Shown here: positions 1 through 9,211 of the stretch, one piece after another
How positions within the stretch are numbered: the first letter of the stretch is position 1
Layout: every line of letters starts with the position of its first letter
Assembly (NCBI GenBank): GCA_029961105.1
Contig: JASBVO010000006.1
Coordinates: forward strand, 1-64,000
Length of the DNA: 64,000 nucleotides
Source: Micrococcus sp.
Lineage (GTDB): Bacteria; Actinomycetota; Actinomycetes; Actinomycetales; Micrococcaceae
Direction of reading: 5' to 3'
Translations under genes and position numbers: made by a program
The notes under the pieces: generated by a model
Told to the model about the DNA's origin: nothing
The model's database searches: none
Seen by the model: the letters and a program-made list of their open reading frames with translations, nothing else

Positions 1-47
1 CAGGGACGGGCGCCTCGCCCTGCCTCTTGACAGGAGGCCACTACATA

Positions 48-164
48 TCAGTTGTAGCTGGAGTACAGCACGTCCAGCTCCACGGGGCCGCTGAGGAAAT
101 CCTCCTCGGCCACCTCGTCGACGCGCGCCTCGGCCCCCTCGGCCTCCACGATCACTGCCCGCAT
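48..164 (-). pseudogene. N-terminal fragment of an AcuI/YhdH-type acryloyl-CoA reductase
   Basis: A 38-codon frame starts at an ATG at 164 after a good AGGAAGGG site and stops at 48. Its sequence (MRAVIVEAEG..., then FLSGPVELDVLYSSYN) matches the first beta strands of AcuI/YhdH medium-chain reductases, where SSxNYKD normally follows. Here TGA comes directly after SSYN, and the remaining 47 bases encode no continuation of the family. The usual protein is about 325-330 residues, so this is a broken 5' end, cut by a deletion or insertion at about position 50. That the start and RBS are intact suggests the break is recent. The family match is by motif only. Confidence 0.6.
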
Positions 165-414
165 GCCTCGCCCTTCCTGTCGTATCCCGTCGGTGGTGCA
201 CCACTCCCACGTCAGGCTACGGGCCGACGTCGTCATCCGTCAGCCGCCGCGCTCCGGGCCTTGTCCCGCCCCCGGGCACCTGCCTACTGTGGCCGCACTC
301 CACGGGCCCGCAGGGGTCCGTGTGCCGGACCCGCACGCCCCGGCCGGACGCGGGGGCGGTTGTCCGGTGGCGGGCACGATCGAGAAGACGGACACGAGGC
401 AGAAGGGGAACACC

Positions 415-849
415 ATGGACGAGTCGAAGCCGGTGGTCGTCGGGGTCGATGGGTCGGCGCAGTCGATCGACGCCCTGCGCGAGGGCAGGATCATGGCGGA
501 GCTGATGAACAGTCCGCTGCTGGCGGTGACGGCCTGGCAGTGGCCGGCGGCGAGCGGGGAGATCCCGGAGCTGATCGGCTACGACCCCGAGAAGGAGGCC
601 CGCCAGCGCCTCGACGAGACCCTCCGCGAGGCCTTCGGGGACACCCCGCCCGAGTCGTTGGAGACCGCGGTGCAGCGCGGGCAGCCCGCCCATGTGCTCA
701 GGGAGCTCAGCCGCGGGGCGCGGATGCTCGTGGTGGGCAACCGCGGCCGCGGAGGGTTCAAGGGCCTGCTGCTCGGCTCGGTCAGTTCCGCCGTCGGCGC
801 GCACGCGACGTGTCCGGTGCTGATCATGCACGGGAAGGGCGCCGCGTAG
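415..849 (+). CDS. Universal stress protein, UspA family
   Basis: A 144-residue single-domain Usp protein of normal family length. The N-terminus VVVGVDGSAQS is the first beta strand and loop. Near the C-terminus GNRGRGGFKGLLLGS fits the ATP-binding pattern G-x2-G-x9-G-S, so it is probably an ATP-binding type. It should be cytoplasmic and act in stress or dormancy responses, but no target can be read from the sequence. The start is the ATG at 415 after GAAGGGGAA; an upstream in-frame ATG at 163 would add 84 low-complexity residues and is unlikely. It stands alone between the acuI fragment and a lipoprotein gene. Confidence 0.92.
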   Translation: MDESKPVVVGVDGSAQSIDALREGRIMAELMNSPLLAVTAWQWPAASGEIPELIGYDPEKEARQRLDETLREAFGDTPPESLETAVQRGQPAHVLRELSRGARMLVVGNRGRGGFKGLLLGSVSSAVGAHATCPVLIMHGKGAA

Positions 850-906
850 GACTCCAGAGGGCCTCCGGGCCTTCCCCGCCTCCGCCGGCTGTCCGACAAT
901 GACGGC

Positions 907-2424
907 ATGAGGCCGGGACGATGGGTGGTCGCGGCACTGGTGTTCGCACTCACCGGTTGCCAGGCAGGGGAGCCGGCCTCCGGATGGGGTTCCGACCCGA
1001 CTGGGGAGGCACGTGCCCCGATCATCGGCCCGACCGGCGTTCCCCTGCCCGGTGCCAGCACGACGGCGCCCGACGGCGACACCCCTGCGCCCGGACAGGA
1101 TGACCCTGGGGTCCGCCCGGCGCCGGGCGCCCCCGCGCCGCGGCACCGGACCACGCCCCAGCAGGCCTGTGACTCCACCGGAGCGGGCCGGGCACTGAGG
1201 GTGTCCACCAGGGACCCCACCGCGGCGAGAGTCCTGGACGAGTGGGACGCCTGCCTCCGCACGGACACCACGCCCGCCTACACGTGGCTGCACAACCGCA
1301 GCCGGGCGGTGTGGATCCTGCGCACCACGCCCTGGGACCTCGTCCAGGAGCACCGTCCGGCACGCACTCGCCTGGGGACGGTCCAGTCGGCGGTCTTCCA
1401 CCGGGCGGCGGAGGAACGGGGCAAGCCGGGCCACGCCTCGGCGTTCATCCACCCGGGGGAGTCGCTGTGGATCGCCGCCGACCCCCAGGAGATCAGCTGG
1501 CAGGTAGACCTGCCGCTGACCGTGGCCTGGGCCGGGGCGGGGGAGATCATCCGCCGGCTCGACGACCACGGCCAGCAACTCCTGACCGAGGCCGTGGCCC
1601 GGCGGGACCAGGGCCCCAGCGCGACCGTCACCTGCGTACTGGCGCTCCACGACTACGCCCGCAACGAGGGCGGCCTGCCCGGGGCCGTCCTGGAGCAGGT
1701 GGTCCAGGACGGATTCGAGGACATGGTCTCGGACGATGACTGCGCCGGGGCCGCCCAGGAGACGGTCGTGGGCCGCCGGGGCCGGACGATCTCCGTCCTG
1801 GAGGACGTCCTGGAGGTGATCGCGGGGTCCTCGTCCACGGTGCAGCGGATCGGCGCTGCCCTCGAGCCCTACCGGGGGATCAACGGGGCCATCACGCTGG
1901 AGGCCCCCGATCCCCGCGGGGAGAAGTCAGGCCGTCTGGGGCTCCTCCACCGGGGTCCGGTTCCGGTGCAACGGGCAGGCCGCGATCACGTAGCGGCACA
2001 GCAGCATGGCCACCACCGCACCGCTGCCCAGGACGCCGGCGATGGCGCCGGCCGGGGATGGCAGTTCCTGGGCGAGGACGAAGACGCCCATCGCCAGCAC
2101 GAAGAAGCCGAACCCCTCGCGCAGCGCGTTCTCGGGGATGATTCCCACCAGCTTCGCGCCGATCAGCGAGCCGACGATCGCGGCGGCGGTCACCCCGGCC
2201 ACGAGGCCCCAGTCCGGCTGGACACTCGTCAGGTAGCCACCGAGGCCCGCGAAGGACTTCAGGGCGATGATCACCAGGGAGGTCCCGACGGCGGCGGGCA
2301 TGGACAACCCGCCCAGCAGCACCAGCGCGGGCACCACCAAGAAGCCGCCGCCGGCGCCGACGAGCCCGGTGACCAGGCCGACGACCAGGCCCTCGAGGAG
2401 CACCGTGGCGATGGGCAGCCGTGA
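907..2424 (+). CDS. Hypothetical secreted lipoprotein running through into the antisense of the next gene
   Basis: The N-terminus MRPGRWVVAALVFALTGC is a typical lipoprotein signal with a lipobox ending in Cys18, so the product should be anchored outside the membrane. A Pro/Gly/Ala-rich linker follows (to about residue 90), then a folded-looking region (about 90-340) with no domain I recognise. The frame does not stop where the convergent TauE gene ends (1927) but continues for 498 bases on its opposite strand to a TGA at 2422-2424. The last 165 or so residues are therefore antisense of TauE and look artificial. The native stop may have been lost, or the C-terminus may really be translated this way. 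Start and lipobox are well supported; the 3' end is doubtful. Confidence 0.5.
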   Translation: MRPGRWVVAALVFALTGCQAGEPASGWGSDPTGEARAPIIGPTGVPLPGASTTAPDGDTPAPGQDDPGVRPAPGAPAPRHRTTPQQACDSTGAGRALRVSTRDPTAARVLDEWDACLRTDTTPAYTWLHNRSRAVWILRTTPWDLVQEHRPARTRLGTVQSAVFHRAAEERGKPGHASAFIHPGESLWIAADPQEISWQVDLPLTVAWAGAGEIIRRLDDHGQQLLTEAVARRDQGPSATVTCVLALHDYARNEGGLPGAVLEQVVQDGFEDMVSDDDCAGAAQETVVGRRGRTISVLEDVLEVIAGSSSTVQRIGAALEPYRGINGAITLEAPDPRGEKSGRLGLLHRGPVPVQRAGRDHVAAQQHGHHRTAAQDAGDGAGRGWQFLGEDEDAHRQHEEAEPLAQRVLGDDSHQLRADQRADDRGGGHPGHEAPVRLDTRQVATEAREGLQGDDHQGGPDGGGHGQPAQQHQRGHHQEAAAGADEPGDQADDQALEEHRGDGQP

Positions 2425-2814
2425 GGCCCCGTGTCCTCTCTCGGCAGTCTTCCGGCGGCCGCGGATCATGGTGACCGCGGTGGCGACCATCATCAGGGCG
2501 AAGGCGATCATCAGCAGCGTGCCGGGGACGTGGCCACCGAGCAGCCCGCCGCCGAACGCACCGGCCATGCTCGCCGCGCCGAAGACCAGGGCGGTGCGCC
2601 ACTGCACCCGGCCTTCACGGGCGTGGGAGATCGCACTGACGATCGAGGTGGTGCCCACCACGAACAGCGAGGCGGCGATCGCCTCCTGGGCGGGCAGTCC
2701 CGCCACGTAGGTCAGGATCGGGACGGTGAGGATGGATCCCCCGCCGCCCAGCAGGCCGAGGGAGACCCCGATCAGCACCGAGAGGGCGAGGGTGACGATG
2801 AGCGTGACGGTCAT
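1927..2814 (-). CDS. Sulfite exporter TauE/SafE family permease
   Basis: A 295-residue integral membrane protein. Repeated hydrophobic segments and two glycine-rich half repeats (GVSLGLLGGGGSILTVPIL near the N-terminus and LVTGLVGAGGGFLVVPALV in the second half) are the hallmark of the TauE/SafE fold, about eight membrane spans. Members export sulfite, thiosulfate or organosulfonates. The gene follows the rhodanese/DUF2892 gene on the same strand after 109 bases and lies beside a CstR-like regulator, so here it most likely exports sulfite or thiosulfate made from persulfides. The ATG at 2814 is the first in frame. The substrate is inferred from context. Confidence 0.9.
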   Translation of the reverse strand: MTVTLIVTLALSVLIGVSLGLLGGGGSILTVPILTYVAGLPAQEAIAASLFVVGTTSIVSAISHAREGRVQWRTALVFGAASMAGAFGGGLLGGHVPGTLLMIAFALMMVATAVTMIRGRRKTAERGHGASRLPIATVLLEGLVVGLVTGLVGAGGGFLVVPALVLLGGLSMPAAVGTSLVIIALKSFAGLGGYLTSVQPDWGLVAGVTAAAIVGSLIGAKLVGIIPENALREGFGFFVLAMGVFVLAQELPSPAGAIAGVLGSGAVVAMLLCRYVIAACPLHRNRTPVEEPQTA

Positions 2815-2923
2815 GGGCTGTCCTTGGGAGTCAGGGGTCGGGCTGCGGGCTGTGGAGGGCGCGGGGCGCGGTGCCCGACGGCGGCGCGGCGGCGGGGCTG
2901 GGCCGCCGTCGGGCGGTCTTCGG

Positions 2924-3532
2924 TCAGCTGGCGGAGGGCAACTGCCCGAGCGCGGACTGGGCCGTGGGTTCGGAGGCCGTCCTGTTCCACGGCATCCTGG
3001 ACAGCACGTTGCCCATGGCGCAGGTGTTGGTGGCGGCAGAGAAGCTCAGCCCGGCGCCGATGGCCCCGGCCAGCACGCTCACCTTGGGGGAGATGAGCCT
3101 GCCGCCGACCAGTCCGGCCAGCACGAGGGAGCCTGCCGCCATGCGGACCTGGCGCTCGAGGGACCAGCGCTGGGCGCCCCGGACGACCTCGCCGCCGGCG
3201 GCCTCGAAGGCCGGCACGCCGCCGGTGAGGACCACGGCGTTCTCGAGGCCGGCGGTGGTCAGCCGGGTGCGGGCCTGGGCGGCGCGGACGCCGGACTGGC
3301 AGACCAGGACGACGCGGCGGCCGAGGCGCTCGGCGAGCTCGTCCGCGTGCTCGGACAGCAGCGGCAGCGGGACGTTGTAGGAGCCCCGGATGTGCAGGCC
3401 CTCGAATTCTGCGGCGGAGCGGACGTCCAGCACGACGAGGTCATCGTGGCGGTCGATCCACTCGCGCAGGGTCGGGGCATCGACGTCCGTCAGGGCATCG
3501 ACATCGGTCAGGGCGGGAGCGGGGGAGGTCAA
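2924..3532 (-). CDS. Rhodanese domain fused to DUF2892 membrane tail (YgaP-like)
   Basis: A 202-residue sulfurtransferase. Residues about 15-110 are a rhodanese domain: VVLDVRSAAEFEGLHIRGS, then the active loop CQSGVRAAQ with the persulfide-carrying Cys. The C-terminal 70 residues carry the hydrophobic DUF2892 segments ending in CAMGNVLSRMPWNR, as in E. coli YgaP, so the rhodanese head is held at the inner face of the membrane. The best start is a TTG at 3532, placed after GGAAGAGAG; there is no suitable ATG nearby, and extension upstream would cross the operator region. It is divergent from the cstR-like gene and upstream of the TauE gene, fitting persulfide detoxification. Confidence 0.88.
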   Translation of the reverse strand: MTSPAPALTDVDALTDVDAPTLREWIDRHDDLVVLDVRSAAEFEGLHIRGSYNVPLPLLSEHADELAERLGRRVVLVCQSGVRAAQARTRLTTAGLENAVVLTGGVPAFEAAGGEVVRGAQRWSLERQVRMAAGSLVLAGLVGGRLISPKVSVLAGAIGAGLSFSAATNTCAMGNVLSRMPWNRTASEPTAQSALGQLPSAS

Positions 3533-3579
3533 GGGGTCTCTCTTCCGTTCGTGGGGGTATGGCGGCACCAGTCTTGCAT

Positions 3580-3595
3580 ATACCCCCCGGGGTAT
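3580..3595. promoter_or_regulatory. CstR-type operator 1 (rhodanese/cstR intergenic region)
   Basis: The 16-bp sequence ATACCCCCCGGGGTAT is an almost perfect palindrome, flanked by TTGCAT and ATGCAA arms that lengthen the symmetry to 3574-3599. CsoR/CstR-family proteins bind exactly this kind of GC tract flanked by ATA/TAT. The site lies between the divergent rhodanese and cstR-like genes. On the minus strand the flanking TTGCAT could serve as the -35 of the rhodanese gene. Confidence 0.85.
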
Positions 3596-3600
3596 GCAAT

Positions 3601-3621
3601 AAACCCTGGGGGGTATATAAT
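3601..3621 (+). promoter_or_regulatory. CstR-type operator 2 overlapping a TATAAT -10 box
   Basis: A second, degenerate copy of the operator (AAACCCTGGGGGGTAT, 3601-3616) has its centre 21 bp from operator 1, two helical turns. Its last base begins a perfect TATAAT at 3616-3621, 41 bases before the GTG of the cstR-like gene. A matching -35 is weak (TATGCA at a 17-bp spacing). Repressor bound here would cover the promoter, indicating autoregulation. Confidence 0.75.
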
Positions 3622-3653
3622 GGAGGGGATCCCGACTGTCCTGCCGACCCTGA

Positions 3654-3920
<267 letters not shown>

Positions 3921-3945
3921 GAATCGTCCGGCGGCGGCTGCGCGA

Positions 3946-3977
3946 AAGGGGTGTCCCGCAACTGCGGGACACCCCTT
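3946..3977. terminator. Bidirectional terminator between convergent cstR and persulfide dioxygenase genes
   Basis: A perfect 14-bp stem (AAGGGGTGTCCCGC paired with GCGGGACACCCCTT) with the four-base loop AACT lies 25 bases after the cstR stop and 13 bases after the end of the opposing gene. The terminal AA/TT pairs give a short U-run in either direction. Confidence 0.85.
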
Positions 3978-3990
3978 CACTGCTTCCGGC

Positions 3991-5430
3991 TCAGGCGTTC
4001 GCCGGCTCCGGTGCGGCCGTGGAGGTCTCCGGCTGCCTCCCGTTGCGGGCGGCCCATGCCGACCAGGCGCCGTAGCTGCCGTCGAGCTCGACGACGTCGT
4101 GCCCGGCCCGGCGCAGGGCGCTGGCGGCCACCGAGTTGCGCACGCCGGACTGGCAGTACGTCACGATGGTGCCCTCGGCGGGCAGCTGCTCTTGGTGCCA
4201 CAGGACGCGGCCGGCGCTCAACTGGCGCGAGCCCGGGACGTGGCCCTCGCTGTGCTCGCTCTTGTTCCGCACGTCCAGGACCAGGGCGGCGTCAAAGCCC
4301 TCGAGCTCATCCGGCTGGATGATCCGCGGTGTGGTGGTCGGCAGGCCCTCGAGCCGGGTGACGTATCCGACAATGCGGTCGATGCCCACGCGCACTAGGT
4401 GGTCCCGGAACTCCTGCGCCTGCCCCTGGTCCCGGGCCAGCAGCACCAGCGGCCGGTCGTCCTTCTCCGGGTCGTAGGCCCACGCCCCGTAAGTGGCCAT
4501 CTTGCCCGGGGCGGGGATGCTGATGGAAGCGGGGACCGTCCCGGCGTGGACCTCGTCCACCGAGCGGGTGTCCACGAAGGTGATCCGGTCCTGCTCCAGG
4601 TCGCGGGCGACGTCCTCGACGGCCAGCTCCTGCAGCGGGGCGCGTTCGCCCAGGACGGCCGGGCCGTCGCGGTTCTCGCGCTTCATGCGGGAGAAGTAGG
4701 CGTGGGCATCCGGCTGGCCCGCCAGCAGCTCGTCCACGAAGCCCTGCTCGTCGTCGTGGGCGAGGTACGTGCCCCACCAGGAGTAGAGGCGCTCGTAGCC
4801 GACGGTGGAGGAGGGGATCGCGCCCAGGGCCTTGCCGCAGGCCGAGCCGGCACCGTGGCCCGGGTAGACCTGGACGTGGTCCGGCAGGGTCAGGAACTTC
4901 TCCTTGAGGCTGCGGAAGAGGTCCTTCGCGCCGGCGAAGCGGGTGTCGACACCCCCGGCGGCCTCGTCAAGCAGGTCGGGCCGGCCGAGGTCGCCGGAGA
5001 AGACGAAGTCACCGGTCAGCATGTAGCCGGGCTGGTCGCTGAAGGCCCCGTCGGTGACGAGGAAGGACAGGTGCTCGGGGGTGTGGCCCGGGGTGTGCAC
5101 GGCCTGGATGGTGATGTTGCCAATCGTGATGGCGTCACCGTCATGCAGCAGATTGGCCTCGAAGCCGTAGGTCCAGTCCGGGCCGCCCTCGCCGGAGACG
5201 TACACCTCGGCACCGGTGGCCGCGGCCAGCTCGCGGGTGCCGGAGAGGTAGTCGGCGTGGATGTGGGTCTCGGTGACTGCTGCGATGGTCATGCCGTTCT
5301 TGGCGGCCAGTTCCAGGTAGGGGGTCAGGTCGCGGCGGGCGTCCACCACGAGGGCCGTCCCGTTCGCCTGGCAACCGATGAAGTAGCTGGCCTGTGCCAG
5401 GTCCTCGTCGTAGATCCGTTCCAGCAGCAT
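3991..5430 (-). CDS. Persulfide dioxygenase-rhodanese fusion (CstB-like)
   Basis: A 479-residue three-part enzyme. Residues 1 to about 250 are an ETHE1-type metallo-beta-lactamase fold: metal ligands in THIHADYLSG (His56, His58, Asp60), VHTPGHTPEH (His112) and LTGDFVFSGD (Asp141), then YPGHGAGSACGK. Two rhodanese domains follow. The first has lost its cysteine (LLARDQGQAQEF); the second keeps it (YCQSGVRNS). This is the layout of S. aureus CstB, which oxidises persulfide and transfers sulfur to give thiosulfate in the cytoplasm. The promoter upstream has a CstR-type operator in its spacer, so it should be induced by sulfide or polysulfide. The ATG at 5430 follows AAGGAGACCC. Confidence 0.9.
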   Translation of the reverse strand: MLLERIYDEDLAQASYFIGCQANGTALVVDARRDLTPYLELAAKNGMTIAAVTETHIHADYLSGTRELAAATGAEVYVSGEGGPDWTYGFEANLLHDGDAITIGNITIQAVHTPGHTPEHLSFLVTDGAFSDQPGYMLTGDFVFSGDLGRPDLLDEAAGGVDTRFAGAKDLFRSLKEKFLTLPDHVQVYPGHGAGSACGKALGAIPSSTVGYERLYSWWGTYLAHDDEQGFVDELLAGQPDAHAYFSRMKRENRDGPAVLGERAPLQELAVEDVARDLEQDRITFVDTRSVDEVHAGTVPASISIPAPGKMATYGAWAYDPEKDDRPLVLLARDQGQAQEFRDHLVRVGIDRIVGYVTRLEGLPTTTPRIIQPDELEGFDAALVLDVRNKSEHSEGHVPGSRQLSAGRVLWHQEQLPAEGTIVTYCQSGVRNSVAASALRRAGHDVVELDGSYGAWSAWAARNGRQPETSTAAPEPANA

Positions 5431-5452
5431 GGGTCTCCTTCCATGGGGTTCG

Positions 5453-5468
5453 GTACCCCCTGGGGTAT
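5453..5468. promoter_or_regulatory. CstR-type operator 3
   Basis: GTACCCCCTGGGGTAT differs from operator 4 at two positions and lies 22-37 bases upstream of the ATG of the persulfide dioxygenase gene, downstream of its promoter. Its centre is 37 bp from that of operator 4. A repressor here would act as a roadblock or cooperate with the upstream site. Confidence 0.75.
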
Positions 5469-5483
5469 CCGTGTACGGAGATG

Positions 5484-5512
5484 ATCCTAATACCCCCGGG
5501 GGTATATTTCAA
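5484..5512 (-). promoter_or_regulatory. Promoter of the persulfide dioxygenase gene
   Basis: On the minus strand TTGAAA (5512-5507) and TAGGAT (5489-5484) are separated by exactly 17 bases, giving a good sigma-70-type promoter. The whole spacer is taken up by operator 4, which would allow simple steric repression by a CstR-type protein. Transcription would start about 45 bases before the ATG. Confidence 0.75.
5490..5505. promoter_or_regulatory. CstR-type operator 4 (perfect palindrome)
   Basis: ATACCCCCGGGGGTAT is a perfect 16-bp palindrome and the best copy of the four. It fills the spacer of the promoter at 5484-5512. Confidence 0.88.
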
Positions 5513-5540
5513 CCGACCCGGGGGTCCGGCCGTGAGGGGC

Positions 5541-5597
5541 GGGTCAGGGCCGGGTCAGGGCCGGGTCGAGGGCCGGGTCGAAGGCCGGGTCAAGGGG
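5541..5597. repeat. Five-unit 11-12 bp tandem repeat
   Basis: Five head-to-tail units of GGGTCAGGGCC / GGGTCGAGGGCC / GGGTCGAAGGCC type fill the space between the persulfide dioxygenase promoter and the end of the oxidoreductase gene at 5613. Units differ by one or two bases. It is noncoding and may vary in copy number between strains. Confidence 0.8.
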
Positions 5598-5612
5598 CGG
5601 GGTGTTCGTGGC

Positions 5613-6518
5613 TCACGGCTGGATGACCACCTTCCCCGCGGTGTGCCCGCCCTCGACGGCGGCCATCGCCTCCTGCGCGTCGGCCAGGCTGAAGCACTGG
5701 ACCACGTGCGGATCGATGGGACCGCGCTGGATGACCGCGGTGATCCTCTCCAGGGCCTCCTGGGTGCGCTTCACGCCGGAGCCGCCGAGCTCCTCGGCGG
5801 TGGCCGGGTCCACGGTGGTGATGACGTTCCGCGGGTCCTTCGCCACGGGTGCGATGTCCCGCAGAGCCTGTCCGCCGACCAGGTCGACCACCAGGTCCAC
5901 ACCCTCCGGGGCGAGGCCGCGCACCCGGTCCGCGACGCCGTCGCCGGACTCGACGAAGGTGGCCCCGGTGGACTCCACGAGCTCCCTCTTCGAGGCGCTG
6001 GCCACCCCGATCACCCGGAACCGTCGCGCCGTGCCGATCTGGGCGGCCATCAGCCCGACGCCGCCACCCGCCCCCAGGATGAGCAGCGTCTGCCCGGGGC
6101 CGAGCTGGACCTGGTGGGTGACGTCGTAGGCGGCGGTCCCGGCGACCGGGATGGCCGCCGCGTCGGCGAAGGAGATCTCCTCCGGCTTCGCCACGGTCTT
6201 CGACGCGTCCAGCAGTGCGTGCTCGGCGAAGGTCCCCTGCCCCTTGGCCGCACTGCCGAGGACCTCGTCGCCGACGGCGAAGTCCTCCACGCCCTCCCCG
6301 ACGGCGATGACGACGCCCGAGGCCTCCAGGCCCATGGGGGAGGGGAGCCTGCGCTTCGTGCCGAACAGTCCCTGGCGCATCTTCGCGTCCGCCGGGTTCA
6401 CGCCGGCCGCCTTCACCTCGATCGCGATCTCACCGGGGCCCGGTTGGGGCACCTCCCGCTCGATGAGTTCCTGGTTCTCCGGACCGCCGTAGTCCGTGAA
6501 GACCAACACCTTCGACAT
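5613..6518 (-). CDS. NADP-dependent quinone oxidoreductase-like MDR protein
   Basis: A 301-residue zinc-free medium-chain reductase. The N-terminal GroES-like half contains VKAAGVNPADAKMRQG and PMGLEASGVV. The cofactor motif GAGGGVGLMAAQIG (about residue 150) binds NAD(P)H, and the C-terminus has the typical HTAGKVVI ending. Family members reduce quinones or enones with NADPH in the cytoplasm; the substrate here cannot be told. It has its own ATG at 6518 after AAGGAGAAGCAG and appears monocistronic, 78 bases downstream of a small gene on the same strand. Confidence 0.88.
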   Translation of the reverse strand: MSKVLVFTDYGGPENQELIEREVPQPGPGEIAIEVKAAGVNPADAKMRQGLFGTKRRLPSPMGLEASGVVIAVGEGVEDFAVGDEVLGSAAKGQGTFAEHALLDASKTVAKPEEISFADAAAIPVAGTAAYDVTHQVQLGPGQTLLILGAGGGVGLMAAQIGTARRFRVIGVASASKRELVESTGATFVESGDGVADRVRGLAPEGVDLVVDLVGGQALRDIAPVAKDPRNVITTVDPATAEELGGSGVKRTQEALERITAVIQRGPIDPHVVQCFSLADAQEAMAAVEGGHTAGKVVIQP

Positions 6519-6596
6519 CTGCTTCTCCTTCTGGGCCGCGCGTAGGCAGGGCGCCGCGGTCCGGCGGTCAGGGAGCCGCCGCGGCCCTCCGGGCGG

Positions 6597-6800
6597 TCAG
6601 TAGTTCTGTGGTGGGTCCGAGGCGGGGAAGGACGCCTTGCCCCAGTCATCGGCCTTGGCGTCCTCGTGCTCGTACTTCACCTGGGCCTTGGTGGCATCGT
6701 TGACGAGCTGCTGGGCCAGTTCGGCGTCAGTGGTCGTCACCGTCTTGGTGGCCGTCACCGTCTCGGTCGTCGTCTGTGGCTCATTCCTGGCTTCACTCAT
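6597..6800 (-). CDS. Small acidic protein with C-terminal SFPASDPP motif
   Basis: A 67-residue hydrophilic protein starting at the ATG at 6800 after AGGAGAGGTC, a strong RBS. The N-terminal third is rich in threonine (TTTETVTATKTVTTT). The C-terminus reads DDWGKASFPASDPPQNY. The SFPASDPP ending recurs in many short uncharacterised bacterial proteins, so the frame is very likely real. There is no signal peptide or membrane segment. The function is unknown; it lies between the oxidoreductase and thioesterase genes on the same strand. Confidence 0.75.
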   Translation of the reverse strand: MSEARNEPQTTTETVTATKTVTTTDAELAQQLVNDATKAQVKYEHEDAKADDWGKASFPASDPPQNY

Positions 6801-6865
6801 GACCTCTCCTCTCGGTTGATCCCATGATGGGCTTCTTTCCGTGTCAATGCACGGTCGGGCCGGCC

Positions 6866-7360
6866 TCAGTCGCGGTGCTGGATCGGCAACCGGTCCCGGT
6901 TGTAGGTGATGTCCGTGTAGCCGTGCGGCGTGGGCTTGCCGTCCTCGCCGAGCGAGACGAACACCATCTTCTCGATGGTCAGGATCACGTGCCGGGTGAT
7001 CATGTTGCGGACCTCGGCGCGCATGGTCAGCGAGGTGCGCCCGAAGCGGGTGGCCTTCAGGCCCATCTCGATCATGTCGCCCTGGCGGGCCGAGGACACG
7101 AAGTTGATCTCGGAGATCAGCTTGGTGACCGCGCGGTGGTTGCCCATCTGGATGATCGCGTAGATGGCGGCCTGTTCGTCGATCCAGCGCAGCAGTGATC
7201 CGCCGAAGAGCGTGCCGTTGGCGTTGAGGTCCTCGGGCTTGACCCACTTGCGGGTGTGGAAGCTGACGGGGTCCGCGCCGGGCTGGACGCTGCCGTCCGG
7301 GCCGACAGTGGGCATGGCGGTGGTGCGGTCGGTGGGCTCGTTCGGGGGCTGGGTGGTCAT
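6866..7360 (-). CDS. Acyl-CoA thioesterase, hotdog fold (YciA/BFIT type)
   Basis: A 164-residue single hotdog domain. NANGTLFGGSLLRWIDEQAAI carries the conserved glycine-rich turn and the acidic residue of the YciA/acyl-CoA hydrolase group, followed by FVSSARQGDMIEM and a basic strand. Such enzymes hydrolyse acyl-CoA in the cytoplasm, often with broad chain-length range. It is divergent from the O-demethylase gene; the 20-bp palindrome at 7411-7430 lies between the two and could affect both. The ATG at 7360 is the first in frame. Confidence 0.9.
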   Translation of the reverse strand: MTTQPPNEPTDRTTAMPTVGPDGSVQPGADPVSFHTRKWVKPEDLNANGTLFGGSLLRWIDEQAAIYAIIQMGNHRAVTKLISEINFVSSARQGDMIEMGLKATRFGRTSLTMRAEVRNMITRHVILTIEKMVFVSLGEDGKPTPHGYTDITYNRDRLPIQHRD

Positions 7361-7373
7361 GGTTCGAGGCTAG

Positions 7374-8942
<1,569 letters not shown>

Positions 8943-9022
8943 GCCCGGTCTGTGGTCGGTCGCCCCTGAGGGCTGGCCGCCGATGCCCCGCAACTGACGG
9001 GTCCTTGACCCGGCCCGAGCGC

Positions 9023-9056
9023 ACGGCGCCTCATCTCCTCGGAGGTGGGGCGCCGT
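9023..9056 (+). terminator. Hairpin after the O-demethylase gene
   Basis: Two 16-base arms (ACGGCGCCTCATCTCC and GGAGGTGGGGCGCCGT) pair fully if two G-U pairs are allowed, separated by TC only. It is 80 bases after the stop. There is no T-run, which is common for actinobacterial terminators. Confidence 0.65.
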
Positions 9057-9150
9057 CGTCGTTGGTGGGAGTTCTCGGGGAGCCTGTGCGCCGCCACGGG
9101 GCGGTGCCGGGCGAACTGTCCGTGGTGCCGGGGAGCTGTCCGTGGTCAGG

Positions 9151-9186
9151 GGACTCGTCCGTGGCGTCTCCCCACCGGACGAGTCC
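9151..9186. terminator. Hairpin after the septum-formation lipoprotein gene
   Basis: Perfect 11-bp arms (GGACTCGTCCG and CGGACGAGTCC) with a 14-base loop lie 26 bases beyond the stop of the lipoprotein gene on the minus strand. It probably ends that transcript; with 9023-9056 it separates two convergent genes. Confidence 0.6.
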
Positions 9187-9211
9187 TCTGGACGATGATC
9201 CCTGCCGCGGT

